DNA of 64,000 nucleotides, taken from NCBI RefSeq assembly GCF_017168195.1, contig NZ_JADNYL010000003.1, positions 579,931 through 643,930 on the forward strand, written 5' to 3'. Source of the DNA: Thalassotalea sp. G2M2-11 (GTDB lineage: Bacteria > Pseudomonadota > Gammaproteobacteria > Enterobacterales > Alteromonadaceae). Made by a program: the position numbers and the translations under genes. Positions 29,550 to 37,644 of this stretch are shown in pieces (position 1 is the first letter of the stretch; every line of letters begins with the position of its first letter). Under the pieces are notes generated by a model, which made no database searches, was not told where the DNA came from, and saw only the letters and a list, made by a program, of their open reading frames with translations.

Positions 29550-31010
29550 CTATTGACTACCTAAAGAAAAAGAAGTTAAACGATGATCTTGATTATTTGG
29601 TTGTTCAAATTGATATCCACCACCTAAGGCAAGGTAGAGCGCAATTTGATTTTGTATTAATTGATTCTTCACTTGTATCACCGCGGTTTGTGCATCAAAT
29701 AAACGGCGCTGGGCATCTAGCACAGTGGTATAGCTTACCAACCCCTTTTGATACTGAGCAAACGATAGTTGCTCTGCTTGGTTGGCATTTTCCTGTGCTT
29801 GTTTAAGATATAAGTAGCGCTGTTTCAGTGCACTATGATTATTCAAGCCATTTTCAACGTCTGAAAAGGCCTGATAGACCTGCTTAAGATACAACTGCTC
29901 TTGCTGAGCCAAGCGTAACTTTGCTTGCTGCTCTTGTGCAGCCAGTTTACCCGCATTAAAAATAGGCATGGTGATATTACCAATTAATGACCATGCTAAC
30001 GCACCACCGTCAAGTAAATCCCCTAATTCGTTTGAGCTATCTCCCAAGGTAGAAGTTAATGCAATTCGAGGAAAACGCTGCTTATGCGCAACTGCCACAC
30101 CAGCGTCTAATGCTAATAACTGATACCAAGCAGCGACAAGATCGGCGCGTTTAGTTAACAATTGTGCAGGCAAAGCGTTTGGCAAAAATGGTTCGGTGTC
30201 TGGTAATTGCTGATTAATGGAAATCTGTCCATTGGGATACTGTCCAATTAATAGCTCTAAAGTGCGCTTTCGCTCGACAACCGTTTGTTCCTGTTGAGTA
30301 ACTCGAGCCAACTCACTATTTAAATTATTTTTAGCAAGATAAACATCTAACGCATCTTTGAGCCCTAATCGATAAGACGATTCGATCATGGCTAAACTAT
30401 CTTCTTGGTTCTTTGCTCTTGCTTGGTATAAGGCTAACAATTGTTGAGCTTCAACCGCACTAAACCATGCTTTACTCACATCTGCAATTAATTGTTGTTC
30501 TTGTTGAAAATAGTTATTTTTTGCTGACAAATAATCCAGTGATGCCTGATGTTGCTGATCAGAAAGCTTGCCCCAAAGATCGAGTTCATACGATAACTGT
30601 AAATTTACATCGGCAGTTGTCTGATAATTAATGTTGTCATCATTAACCACTTTTCTACGGCTATTACCTTGGGATAACGTAATATCTGGAAATTTAGTCA
30701 CCCCAGCAATTTCCGCCGTTTGTTTTGCTATATCAACGACAGCTTGGCTCGATTGTAATAAATGGTTTTTTTGTTTGGCTAGAATGATCAATTGCTGTAA
30801 CGCTTCATCATTTAATAACGTGTGCCATTGCATACTTTTTCGCGGATCAAGCGTTGAGCTATCAAGTACATCAGCATTTGACCATGCGGCAGGCAATGAT
30901 AGCTGCTTAACAGGATTATCAGTTTTGGATGTACTAACACAGCCAGCTACAGTGAGTGATATTGCCAAACTCAGTGTTTTAACAAGAGTGAAATTATTTT
31001 TATTGTTCAT
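29550..31010 (-). CDS. TolC/OprM-type outer-membrane efflux lipoprotein
   Basis: From the ATG at 31010 the protein has 486 residues and a clear lipoprotein signal (LAISLTVAGC, Cys at about 24). Upstream ATG (31031) and TTG (31040) codons in frame are possible but would displace the signal. Two repeats of the OEP family are visible (about 70-260 and 280-470), with long coiled helices (ANQAEQLSFAQYQKGLVSYT). It is the first gene of the tripartite efflux operon. Confidence 0.88.
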   Translation of the reverse strand: MNNKNNFTLVKTLSLAISLTVAGCVSTSKTDNPVKQLSLPAAWSNADVLDSSTLDPRKSMQWHTLLNDEALQQLIILAKQKNHLLQSSQAVVDIAKQTAEIAGVTKFPDITLSQGNSRRKVVNDDNINYQTTADVNLQLSYELDLWGKLSDQQHQASLDYLSAKNNYFQQEQQLIADVSKAWFSAVEAQQLLALYQARAKNQEDSLAMIESSYRLGLKDALDVYLAKNNLNSELARVTQQEQTVVERKRTLELLIGQYPNGQISINQQLPDTEPFLPNALPAQLLTKRADLVAAWYQLLALDAGVAVAHKQRFPRIALTSTLGDSSNELGDLLDGGALAWSLIGNITMPIFNAGKLAAQEQQAKLRLAQQEQLYLKQVYQAFSDVENGLNNHSALKQRYLYLKQAQENANQAEQLSFAQYQKGLVSYTTVLDAQRRLFDAQTAVIQVKNQLIQNQIALYLALGGGYQFEQPNNQDHRLTSFSLGSQ

Positions 31011-31326
31011 TATCGCTAGAAATACTCTCATGCTCTTCAAGGAGATTAATTGGTTATAGCCTATGCGTAATTGACGGTAACAACAATCAAATTTACATAG
31101 ATTTACAGTGTTACAATATTAACCGTAATAAGTGCAAACACATTATCGACTAGGTCAGCTATTTTTTCGGTGTTATAAATAGTTAGCGCTATTTTAGTGC
31201 ACATATAGTTCACTGGTTAAATTCGCTAAAAGTATACTAAATGTGTAGTGAACAATATTTCACTCTAGGCACTTTGCCACTTTATCGCTATCATAAGTTA
31301 CGAATTTTATTACCGTTAAGATCACT

Positions 31327-31950
31327 TTGCTTGATTTCACTTTAATCGCTTTATTTATCCCAACTTTTTTTATGGTCAGTATTACCCCTGGTATGTGCAT
31401 GACCTTAGCAATGACACTCGGGATGACCATTGGTATTCGTAAAACGCTGTGGATGATGTTGGGCGAATTACTTGGCGTAGCCACTGTTGCCATTGCGTCT
31501 GTCGTTGGTGTTTCAGCCATCATGTTAAAAATGCCGTTTATATTTAACATATTCAAATTATTAGGCGCAGGCTATCTATTTTACATTGGAGTAAATATGT
31601 GCCGCTCTAGGGGAAAACTGGCAATATCAGATCAACCAACTAGGCTCACAGATATCAAAAAACTTACCTTATTTCATCAAGGGTTTTTCACCGCCATCGC
31701 CAATCCAAAAGGTTGGGCTTTTATGGTGGCTTTATTGCCTCCATTTATCAATAAAAATTACGCGTTACCAATACAACTTACTGTTCTAGTAGCAATTATT
31801 CTTATTTCTGAGTTTATTTGTATGATGCTTTATGCCACGGGTGGTAAAACGATTGGCAAGGTATTAACTAGCAGAAACAACGTTAAAATTTTAAACAAAA
31901 TCTCTGGTAGTTTAATGATAATGATCGCTCTTTGGCTGGCGTTAAGTTAA
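31327..31950 (+). CDS. LysE/RhtB-family amino-acid exporter
   Basis: The 207-residue protein has six predicted helices and the family signature SITPGMCMTLAMTLGMTIGIRK near the N-terminus. The only start that keeps the first helix is TTG at 31327, with a poor ribosome site. The next ATG (residue 16) would remove part of helix 1. Later motifs FFTAIANPKGWAFMVALLP and a terminal helix are typical. Family members export amino acids or similar small molecules; the substrate is unknown. Confidence 0.85.
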   Translation: MLDFTLIALFIPTFFMVSITPGMCMTLAMTLGMTIGIRKTLWMMLGELLGVATVAIASVVGVSAIMLKMPFIFNIFKLLGAGYLFYIGVNMCRSRGKLAISDQPTRLTDIKKLTLFHQGFFTAIANPKGWAFMVALLPPFINKNYALPIQLTVLVAIILISEFICMMLYATGGKTIGKVLTSRNNVKILNKISGSLMIMIALWLALS

Positions 31951-31960
31951 AAGTAACTGA

Positions 31961-32407
31961 TTAATCACGTTCACTGGTAAACTCAATAAAACGACTCACT
32001 GTTTTTTTATCGGTAGTGGCATCTGCAATTGTAAACCACACCACCCAAGTCATTTTTTCTTCACTACAGCTACCTAACATTGCATCACTCACGTAATGCT
32101 TAGCCTGTTCATCATATTGAAAGAATAAAGGAATTTTCCCCATATACATCTCCTTACCTTCTAAATAAGCAGAAACCGTTAAGTTAGCTGGCAAGTTATT
32201 ACCGGAGAGATATATTTTAAACAATTGTTCAGTCTGTATTTTTTCTACATTAAATGAAACATTGACCTGACCAAAGGGGGACTGAAAGTCACATTGACTT
32301 TGTTGAGCAATACACAGAGGTTTAACGAACAGTGAAGGCGTTTTTTTAGCCGGAGTACAGCTTACGACTGAAAGCGTTATCATCCATAGTAAAACAAATT
32401 GCCTCAT
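31961..32407 (-). CDS. putative lipoprotein of unknown function
   Basis: The 148-residue protein has a short lipoprotein signal (LWMITLSVVSC, Cys17). The rest looks like a small beta-rich domain with four further Cys that could form disulfides. No family is recognised. It is divergent from the FNR-type regulator, with an FNR-like box and a 9-bp inverted repeat between them, so it may be oxygen-regulated. It could assist respiratory complex assembly, but that is a guess from position only. Confidence 0.7.
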   Translation of the reverse strand: MRQFVLLWMITLSVVSCTPAKKTPSLFVKPLCIAQQSQCDFQSPFGQVNVSFNVEKIQTEQLFKIYLSGNNLPANLTVSAYLEGKEMYMGKIPLFFQYDEQAKHYVSDAMLGSCSEEKMTWVVWFTIADATTDKKTVSRFIEFTSERD

Positions 32408-32421
32408 ACCCTCTTCTCAAC

Positions 32422-32448
32422 TCAGGTTTGTTATCCGATCAAACCTGA
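32422..32448. repeat. 9-bp inverted repeat between divergent genes
   Basis: TCAGGTTTG and CAAACCTGA flank a 9-base spacer. Because both neighbours point away, a terminator role is unlikely; an operator or mRNA leader hairpin of the lipoprotein gene is possible. Confidence 0.6.
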
Positions 32449-32450
32449 AT

Positions 32451-32464
32451 TTGATTATGATCAG
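32451..32464. promoter_or_regulatory. FNR-like box before the FNR-type regulator
   Basis: TTGATTATGATCAG matches TTGAT-N4-ATCAA with one mismatch. It sits 44 bases before the lipoprotein ATG and 106 before the regulator ATG, so autoregulation is plausible. Confidence 0.6.
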
Positions 32465-32569
32465 CTTTTTAAATTTATAACTCAGTATAATAGCAGGCAA
32501 GATAACAGAAGTTAACCAAACCTTTTTATTTAATATCAATTAGATAAACGAAATAGAGCGTAATAAGCC

Positions 32570-33316
32570 ATGACACAATGTAAGCTAGATATGGAAGCCA
32601 CTGGTGAGAAAAATCACAAGTACATTGCCTGTGAACGATGTGCCATGCAGCCGATATGTTTACCAGTAAAGACCCAGCAATCAACGACATTAAGTCTGAC
32701 AGACCAATATTTAGCTAAACGAACCCCTTCACAAAAAGATCATTATTTATTTACTCAAGGTCAACCACTTACTGACATTTTTGCCGTATGCTCAGGTACC
32801 TATAAGCTAACTAAACTATCTAAATTTAACGAAGAAAAGGTATTAGGTTTTCGTTTTCCAGGTGAATTAATCGGTGAAGATGCCTTGCACCCTAAAACAT
32901 ACACCCACAATGCCATTGCTATTGGTGACAGTTCAGTTTGCCGTGTCAATGTTGATAATCTACTTGCTTGCTCGCAAGCGGTACCCGATCTTCAATTAAG
33001 TTTAGTAGAATTATTGACCAGACAAAGCTTTATCTCACAAGCACAATTTGAATCATTAATCGCCAAAAAATCGGCTGAAAGTTTAGTTGCTGCATTTTTA
33101 CTCAACCTTAAACAACGCTTATCATCAAATGAACAGCCATCAAACGAATTAACTTTATCGATCAGCAAAGATAATATCGCCAACTTTTTAGGACTTAGGC
33201 GAGAAACTTTAAGTCGTATCTTTTCAAAATTTCAAAAGGAGCAGTTAATTCAACAGTCTAAAAAACAGATCATTATTTTGGCTCCTGAAACATTAGAAAA
33301 TATGGCTAACAGTTAA
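32570..33316 (+). CDS. fnr: FNR-type oxygen-sensing transcriptional regulator
   Basis: The 248-residue CRP/FNR protein has the N-terminal cluster C21-x2-C24-x5-C30 (ACERCAMQPIC), spaced as in E. coli FNR, and a fourth candidate Cys in SSVCRV, enough to hold an oxygen-labile [4Fe-4S] cluster. The cyclic-nucleotide-like sensor fold covers about 60-165. The C-terminal helix-turn-helix (about 195-230) keeps the E-x2-SR recognition pattern (LGLRRETLSRIF) that reads TTGAT half-sites. It is next to cbb3 and nor genes that carry such boxes. It diverges from textbook FNR elsewhere, so a specialised paralogue (FixK/DNR-like use) cannot be excluded. Confidence 0.87.
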   Translation: MTQCKLDMEATGEKNHKYIACERCAMQPICLPVKTQQSTTLSLTDQYLAKRTPSQKDHYLFTQGQPLTDIFAVCSGTYKLTKLSKFNEEKVLGFRFPGELIGEDALHPKTYTHNAIAIGDSSVCRVNVDNLLACSQAVPDLQLSLVELLTRQSFISQAQFESLIAKKSAESLVAAFLLNLKQRLSSNEQPSNELTLSISKDNIANFLGLRRETLSRIFSKFQKEQLIQQSKKQIIILAPETLENMANS

Positions 33317-33547
33317 GGCAAAATGACCAAAAATAGATATTTTGTCTGACATCGAATTTACTTGATTTCACTTTTCTACAACAAACTTACTGTTAACCAA
33401 CCAATTCTGTATTAGCTAATTTGCCTTTGAGTTCGATCTAAGCCTCACTATGTACTACCTTTTAAAAGGTATTTTGTACAATACCAGTATATAAAATAAG
33501 CAATTTGCCGAATTTTACCCTTACTCTGTGTGGGGTTTTAATTTTTA

Positions 33548-33561
33548 TTGATTTAAATCAT
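33548..33561. promoter_or_regulatory. FNR-like box 1 before ccoN
   Basis: TTGATTTAAATCAT: both half-sites are present with one mismatch in the last base, centred about 178 bases before the ccoN ATG. Confidence 0.7.
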
Positions 33562-33570
33562 GTTTTTGTA

Positions 33571-33584
33571 TTGATCTAAATCAT
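33571..33584. promoter_or_regulatory. FNR-like box 2 before ccoN
   Basis: TTGATCTAAATCAT, centred 23 bases (about two helical turns) from box 1. The tandem arrangement suggests cooperative binding. Confidence 0.7.
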
Positions 33585-33632
33585 ACGCGGAAGGTAAAAT
33601 TGTCACTGATTTTAGGGTGTTCACGCATTTTG

Positions 33633-33648
33633 TGTGACTTAAATCACA
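33633..33648. promoter_or_regulatory. CRP-like palindrome before ccoN
   Basis: TGTGACTTAAATCACA has both CRP half-sites (TGTGA-N6-TCACA) exactly. It lies 85 bases before the ccoN ATG. It could also be a weaker FNR-family site. Confidence 0.65.
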
Positions 33649-33732
33649 CACTAAAATTTCAACCATAGAAATGCGCTAATTGTAAAAATCTCGAGATTAG
33701 CAAAACTAACTTTGTTAACGGAACCAATAAAA

Positions 33733-35154
33733 ATGACAACAACGCTTGATCAGCCGTCATATAACTTTGATGTGGTACGTCAGTTTACCGTCATGACAGT
33801 TATTTGGGGAATCGTTGGTACGCTTGTAGGTGTAATTATTGCGGCTCAATTAATTTGGCCTGCATTAAACTTTGAAACACCTTGGCTGACATATTCCCGT
33901 CTTCGCCCACTTCACACCAATGCAGTTATTTTTGCATTTGGAACTAGTGCCTTATTTGCCACTTCATACTATGTAGTACAACGCACATGTAAAACAACAT
34001 TATTTGGTGGCTCACTCGCAAGCTTTACTTTTTGGGGTTGGCAAGCAGTGATTGTTTTGGCCGCTATTACTCTACCTTTAGGTTACACATCAAGTAAGGA
34101 ATATGCAGAACTGGAATGGCCAATTGATATTTTGATTGCTGTCGTTTGGGTGTGTTATGCCATTGTATTCTTCGGTACACTTGTTAAGCGTAAAACTTCG
34201 CATATTTATGTAGCTAACTGGTTCTTTGGTGGTTTTATCATTACCGTTGCAGTACTTCACATTGGAAACTCTATGGTTATTCCAGTGTCGATGATGAAGT
34301 CTTACTCATTATATTCAGGTGCAATCGATGCAATGATGCAGTGGTGGTACGGACACAATGCTGTTGGCTTCTTACTTACCGCTGGCTTCTTAGGGATGAT
34401 GTATTACTTTGTTCCTAAACAAGCAGAACGTCCTGTTTACTCTTATCGTTTATCTATCGTGCATTTTTGGGCGTTAGTTTCATTATATATTTGGGCAGGT
34501 CCTCACCATCTTCATTACACCGCACTACCAGATTGGGCACAAAGCTTAGGTATGGTAATGTCAGTGGTGTTATTCTTACCATCTTGGGGTGGTATGATTA
34601 ATGGTATTATGACCTTATCTGGTGCATGGCATAAATTACGTCACGATCCAATTTTACGCTTCCTTATCGTGTCACTTTCTTTCTATGGTATGTCTACCTT
34701 CGAAGGACCAATGATGGCAATTAAATCAGTGAATGCCTTATCGCACTACACTGACTGGACTGTTGGTCACGTTCATTCAGGTGCACTTGGTTGGGTTGCT
34801 ATGGTATCAATTGGTGCTATGTATCACTTAATCCCTGTGTTATTTAATCAAGGCCGTATGTATAGCATTCGTCTGATCAACATTCATTTTTGGATGCACA
34901 CTGCTGGTATCGTTTTATATATCGTTGCCATGTGGATTTCAGGTGTAATGCAAGGCTTAATGTGGCGTGCAGTAAATACTGACGGAACATTAACCTATAG
35001 CTTTGTTGAAAGTCTTACGGCTTCATACCCATTCTACTTTATTCGTTTCTTAGGTGGGGTTTTGGTTGTTGCTGGTTTCTTATTAATGGCTTACAACATG
35101 TTTAAAACTATCGCAGCTAAAGACGGCAGTCTTAAGCCTGTTGAAGTAGCTTAA
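33733..35154 (+). CDS. ccoN: cytochrome cbb3 oxidase subunit I
   Basis: I start at ATG 33733 (473 residues, [12 protein letters not shown]), as the longer frame opens with a TTG seven codons earlier. This is the catalytic haem-copper subunit with about twelve helices. Conserved histidine-bearing segments are [47 protein letters not shown] and [15 protein letters not shown]. It reduces oxygen to water with high affinity and conserves energy as a proton gradient. It is first of ccoNOQP, with three candidate regulator sites upstream. Confidence 0.97.
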   Translation: MTTTLDQPSYNFDVVRQFTVMTVIWGIVGTLVGVIIAAQLIWPALNFETPWLTYSRLRPLHTNAVIFAFGTSALFATSYYVVQRTCKTTLFGGSLASFTFWGWQAVIVLAAITLPLGYTSSKEYAELEWPIDILIAVVWVCYAIVFFGTLVKRKTSHIYVANWFFGGFIITVAVLHIGNSMVIPVSMMKSYSLYSGAIDAMMQWWYGHNAVGFLLTAGFLGMMYYFVPKQAERPVYSYRLSIVHFWALVSLYIWAGPHHLHYTALPDWAQSLGMVMSVVLFLPSWGGMINGIMTLSGAWHKLRHDPILRFLIVSLSFYGMSTFEGPMMAIKSVNALSHYTDWTVGHVHSGALGWVAMVSIGAMYHLIPVLFNQGRMYSIRLINIHFWMHTAGIVLYIVAMWISGVMQGLMWRAVNTDGTLTYSFVESLTASYPFYFIRFLGGVLVVAGFLLMAYNMFKTIAAKDGSLKPVEVA

Positions 35155-35165
35155 GGAGACCAAAC

Positions 35166-35810
35166 ATGATTAATAAACATGAAAAAGTCGAAAAAAGCGT
35201 AGGCTTATTCTTTATCTTTACGATATTTGCGATCAGTATTGGTGGTTTAGTTGAAATTACCCCATTATTTTTCCAAAAAGAAACGACACAACCTGTCGAT
35301 AATTTACGCCCATACACTGCGTTAGAAATGGAAGGTCGTGATATCTACATCCGTGAAGGTTGTAATGTATGTCACAGTCAAATGATCCGTCCATTTAGAG
35401 CAGAAACTGAACGTTATGGTCATTACTCTGTTGCTGGCGAACACGTTTGGGAGCATCCTTTTTTATGGGGTTCCAAACGTACTGGTCCTGATCTAGCTCG
35501 TGTAGGTGGTCGTTATAGTGATGATTGGCATCGTGCGCATTTGATTGACCCGCGTTCTGTTGTTCCAGAATCAAACATGCCATCGTTTAAATGGTTAGAA
35601 GAAAAGACCCTTGATGGTGAGTTAACAGCTAAGAAACTTGAAACTTTTAATTTCTTAACTCGAAATAAGAGCCATAAAGATGAGCAAGGTAATCCTATCC
35701 CACTCTACTCTGCAGAAGATATTGCTGGTGCAAAAGCCGCAGTAAAAGGCAAAACAGAGATGGAAGCACTTATTGCTTACTTACAATCACTCGGTCACGC
35801 ATTGAAGTAG
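35166..35810 (+). CDS. ccoO: cytochrome cbb3 oxidase subunit II, mono-haem cytochrome c
   Basis: The 214-residue subunit has an N-terminal membrane anchor (about 13-35) and one haem-c site, CNVCHSQM, near residue 63, with distal Met ligands available further on (ESNMPSF). It passes electrons from CcoP to the CcoN active centre. It is 11 bases after ccoN. Confidence 0.96.
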   Translation: MINKHEKVEKSVGLFFIFTIFAISIGGLVEITPLFFQKETTQPVDNLRPYTALEMEGRDIYIREGCNVCHSQMIRPFRAETERYGHYSVAGEHVWEHPFLWGSKRTGPDLARVGGRYSDDWHRAHLIDPRSVVPESNMPSFKWLEEKTLDGELTAKKLETFNFLTRNKSHKDEQGNPIPLYSAEDIAGAKAAVKGKTEMEALIAYLQSLGHALK

Positions 35811-35814
35811 CACT

Positions 35815-36006
35815 ATGGATTACGGAACGCTTAGAGGCATTATCGCCTTTATAATTTTGGCACTATTTATCATCATTGTGATTTGGTCTTACAGTAAAAA
35901 ACGTAAAGCAGATTTCGATAAAGCTGCTAATTCGATTTTCGAAGAAGATAGCCAAACAACAGATCACAAAGAAGAAATTAACAAACAGGGGACTAAAAAT
36001 GTCTAG
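35815..36006 (+). CDS. ccoQ: cytochrome cbb3 oxidase subunit IV
   Basis: The 63-residue protein has a single N-terminal membrane helix (about 7-26) and a charged tail. Its length and position between ccoO and ccoP are typical of CcoQ, which stabilises the complex. It overlaps ccoP by 8 bases. Confidence 0.9.
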   Translation: MDYGTLRGIIAFIILALFIIIVIWSYSKKRKADFDKAANSIFEEDSQTTDHKEEINKQGTKNV

Positions 36007-36970
36007 TTTCTGGAGTATATGGATAACGGTTCTTTCGCTCGGCACTTTAGTAGGTTGTTACTTATTATTGCGCTGGTGTTTAAAGAACTTCGCAGGGGTT
36101 GAAGAAGGTAAGTCAATGGGCCACACCTTCGACGGCATTGAAGAGCTTAATAACCCATTACCCAAATGGTGGAGCACCTTCTTCTTATTAACAATTATTT
36201 GGGGTTTTGGTTACCTACTGGTTTATCCTGGTTTAGGTAATTGGGCAGGCTTATTCGGTTGGACTAGCTCGAACCAAAGTGTAATGAACCTTGAAGATTC
36301 AAACGCACAAGCTGCAAACGCTAAAGAAAACGGCCTTATTGTACAGTATGATATGGAAGTTAAAGCGGCTGAAGAAAAATTCGGTCCCATCTTTGACGCC
36401 TTTGCTGCACGAAGCATTGAAGAGTTAGCGGCTGACGAAGAAGCGTTGAAAGTTGGTCAACGCCTATTTATCCAAAACTGCTCGCAATGTCATGGTTCTG
36501 ATGCACGTGGTACAACAGGCTTCCCTAACCTAGCCGATAAAGACTGGTTATACGGTGGTTCGCCTGCTGAAATCAAGCATACCATTATGGATGGTCGAAA
36601 GGCTCAAGGGATGATCGCATGGGAAACTATGTTAGGCGGAGAACAAGGCGTTAAAGAAGTCGCCGCGTTTGTGCTTAGCTTGAGTGGCCGTGAAGTAGAT
36701 GCAGCAGCTGCTAAAGAAGGACAAGAAAAATTTGCTATGTGTGCTGGATGTCACGGCGCTAATGGTGAAGGCAGTGTTGCTATGGGTGTTGGTGCCATTG
36801 GAGCCCCTGCCCTAAACGACAATATCTGGTTATATGGTGGTTCTCAACGTGTCGTTGAGCAATCGATTAAACATGGTCGTGCTGGCGTTATGCCCGCTTG
36901 GAAAAATATTTTAGGCGAACAAAAAGTCCATGTTATTAGTGCTTATGTCTATAGCTTATCGCAAGACTAA
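35999..36970 (+). CDS. ccoP: cytochrome cbb3 oxidase subunit III, di-haem cytochrome c
   Basis: The 323-residue protein has two N-terminal helices (about 5-27 and 60-80, WWSTFFLLTIIWGFGYLLVYPG) and two cytochrome c domains with CSQCHG (about 160) and CAGCHG (about 250). It collects electrons from soluble cytochromes c for CcoO/CcoN. It is last of ccoNOQP and followed by a strong terminator. Confidence 0.96.
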   Translation: MSSFWSIWITVLSLGTLVGCYLLLRWCLKNFAGVEEGKSMGHTFDGIEELNNPLPKWWSTFFLLTIIWGFGYLLVYPGLGNWAGLFGWTSSNQSVMNLEDSNAQAANAKENGLIVQYDMEVKAAEEKFGPIFDAFAARSIEELAADEEALKVGQRLFIQNCSQCHGSDARGTTGFPNLADKDWLYGGSPAEIKHTIMDGRKAQGMIAWETMLGGEQGVKEVAAFVLSLSGREVDAAAAKEGQEKFAMCAGCHGANGEGSVAMGVGAIGAPALNDNIWLYGGSQRVVEQSIKHGRAGVMPAWKNILGEQKVHVISAYVYSLSQD

Positions 36971-36985
36971 TATCTGCTAATATCG

Positions 36986-37019
36986 AAAAAAAACCTTAGT
37001 GAAATCACTAAGGTTTTTT
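36986..37019 (+). terminator. rho-independent terminator after ccoP
   Basis: AAAAAACCTTAGTGA / TCACTAAGGTTTTTT, 15-bp stem with a two-base centre (in practice a 4-base loop) and T-run. It occupies the place where ccoG often follows. Confidence 0.85.
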
Positions 37020-37133
37020 TATGCCTGATAATTAAAAATAGCAAAATAAATTGTCAATCAACGCATGAATTCAATGGTTTGCATTGGATAAAATGCGTAT
37101 AATATCCACACAAAATTTTGATAAAGAAAACAG

Positions 37134-37628
37134 ATGAAAACACCTTGGTATAAAGAGCCGTGGGCTTGGCTAGTATTTATTCTTCCATTATCAGCCGTTG
37201 TCGCTGGCATCACTACAGTGATCATCGCTAATACGGATCCTGACAGCTTAGTTGTTGGCGATTATTATAAAAAAGGTAAGGCAATTAACCTTGAAATATC
37301 CAAGATCAAACAAGCTCAAAAGCTAGGTATCAAATTTGGCCTTCAATTGAAAGATAATGAATTAGTGATAAAGCCAACAGGCATTGAAAAGCAATTCCCG
37401 CTATTAAATGTTAATTTTTATCACCCAACCCAAGAAGAAAAAGATTTCTACTTTGCCCTAACTGCTGATGGTTCTGGTCAGTTTAGACAATTTATTGATC
37501 ACGATGTCACGGGTAAATGGCGTATCACCATCACACCATTTGAACAACACTGGAAAATCCAACAATCTATCACTCTGCCACAATCAGAATTTATTGATAT
37601 TGTGCCAACACCTACACAAGCTAATTAA
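37134..37628 (+). CDS. fixH: FixH-family cbb3 assembly protein
   Basis: The 164-residue protein has one N-terminal helix (about 9-31, WLVFILPLSAVVAGITTVIIA) and a periplasmic FixH domain with the DYYKKGKAINLEI motif. FixH/CcoH is needed for stable cbb3 assembly. It precedes ccoI by 16 bases and probably forms an operon with ccoI and ccoS. A likely promoter lies in the 110 bases after the ccoP terminator. Confidence 0.92.
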   Translation: MKTPWYKEPWAWLVFILPLSAVVAGITTVIIANTDPDSLVVGDYYKKGKAINLEISKIKQAQKLGIKFGLQLKDNELVIKPTGIEKQFPLLNVNFYHPTQEEKDFYFALTADGSGQFRQFIDHDVTGKWRITITPFEQHWKIQQSITLPQSEFIDIVPTPTQAN

Positions 37629-37644
37629 TTGTTAGAAGCATTTT

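Larger units (their letters stand above)
33317..33732. promoter_or_regulatory. 416-base control region before ccoN
   Basis: No gene fits here. It contains two FNR-like boxes and one CRP-like palindrome (separate entries). The last 80 bases lead into the ccoN ATG at 33733, preceded by GGA at 33720-33722. Confidence 0.6.
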
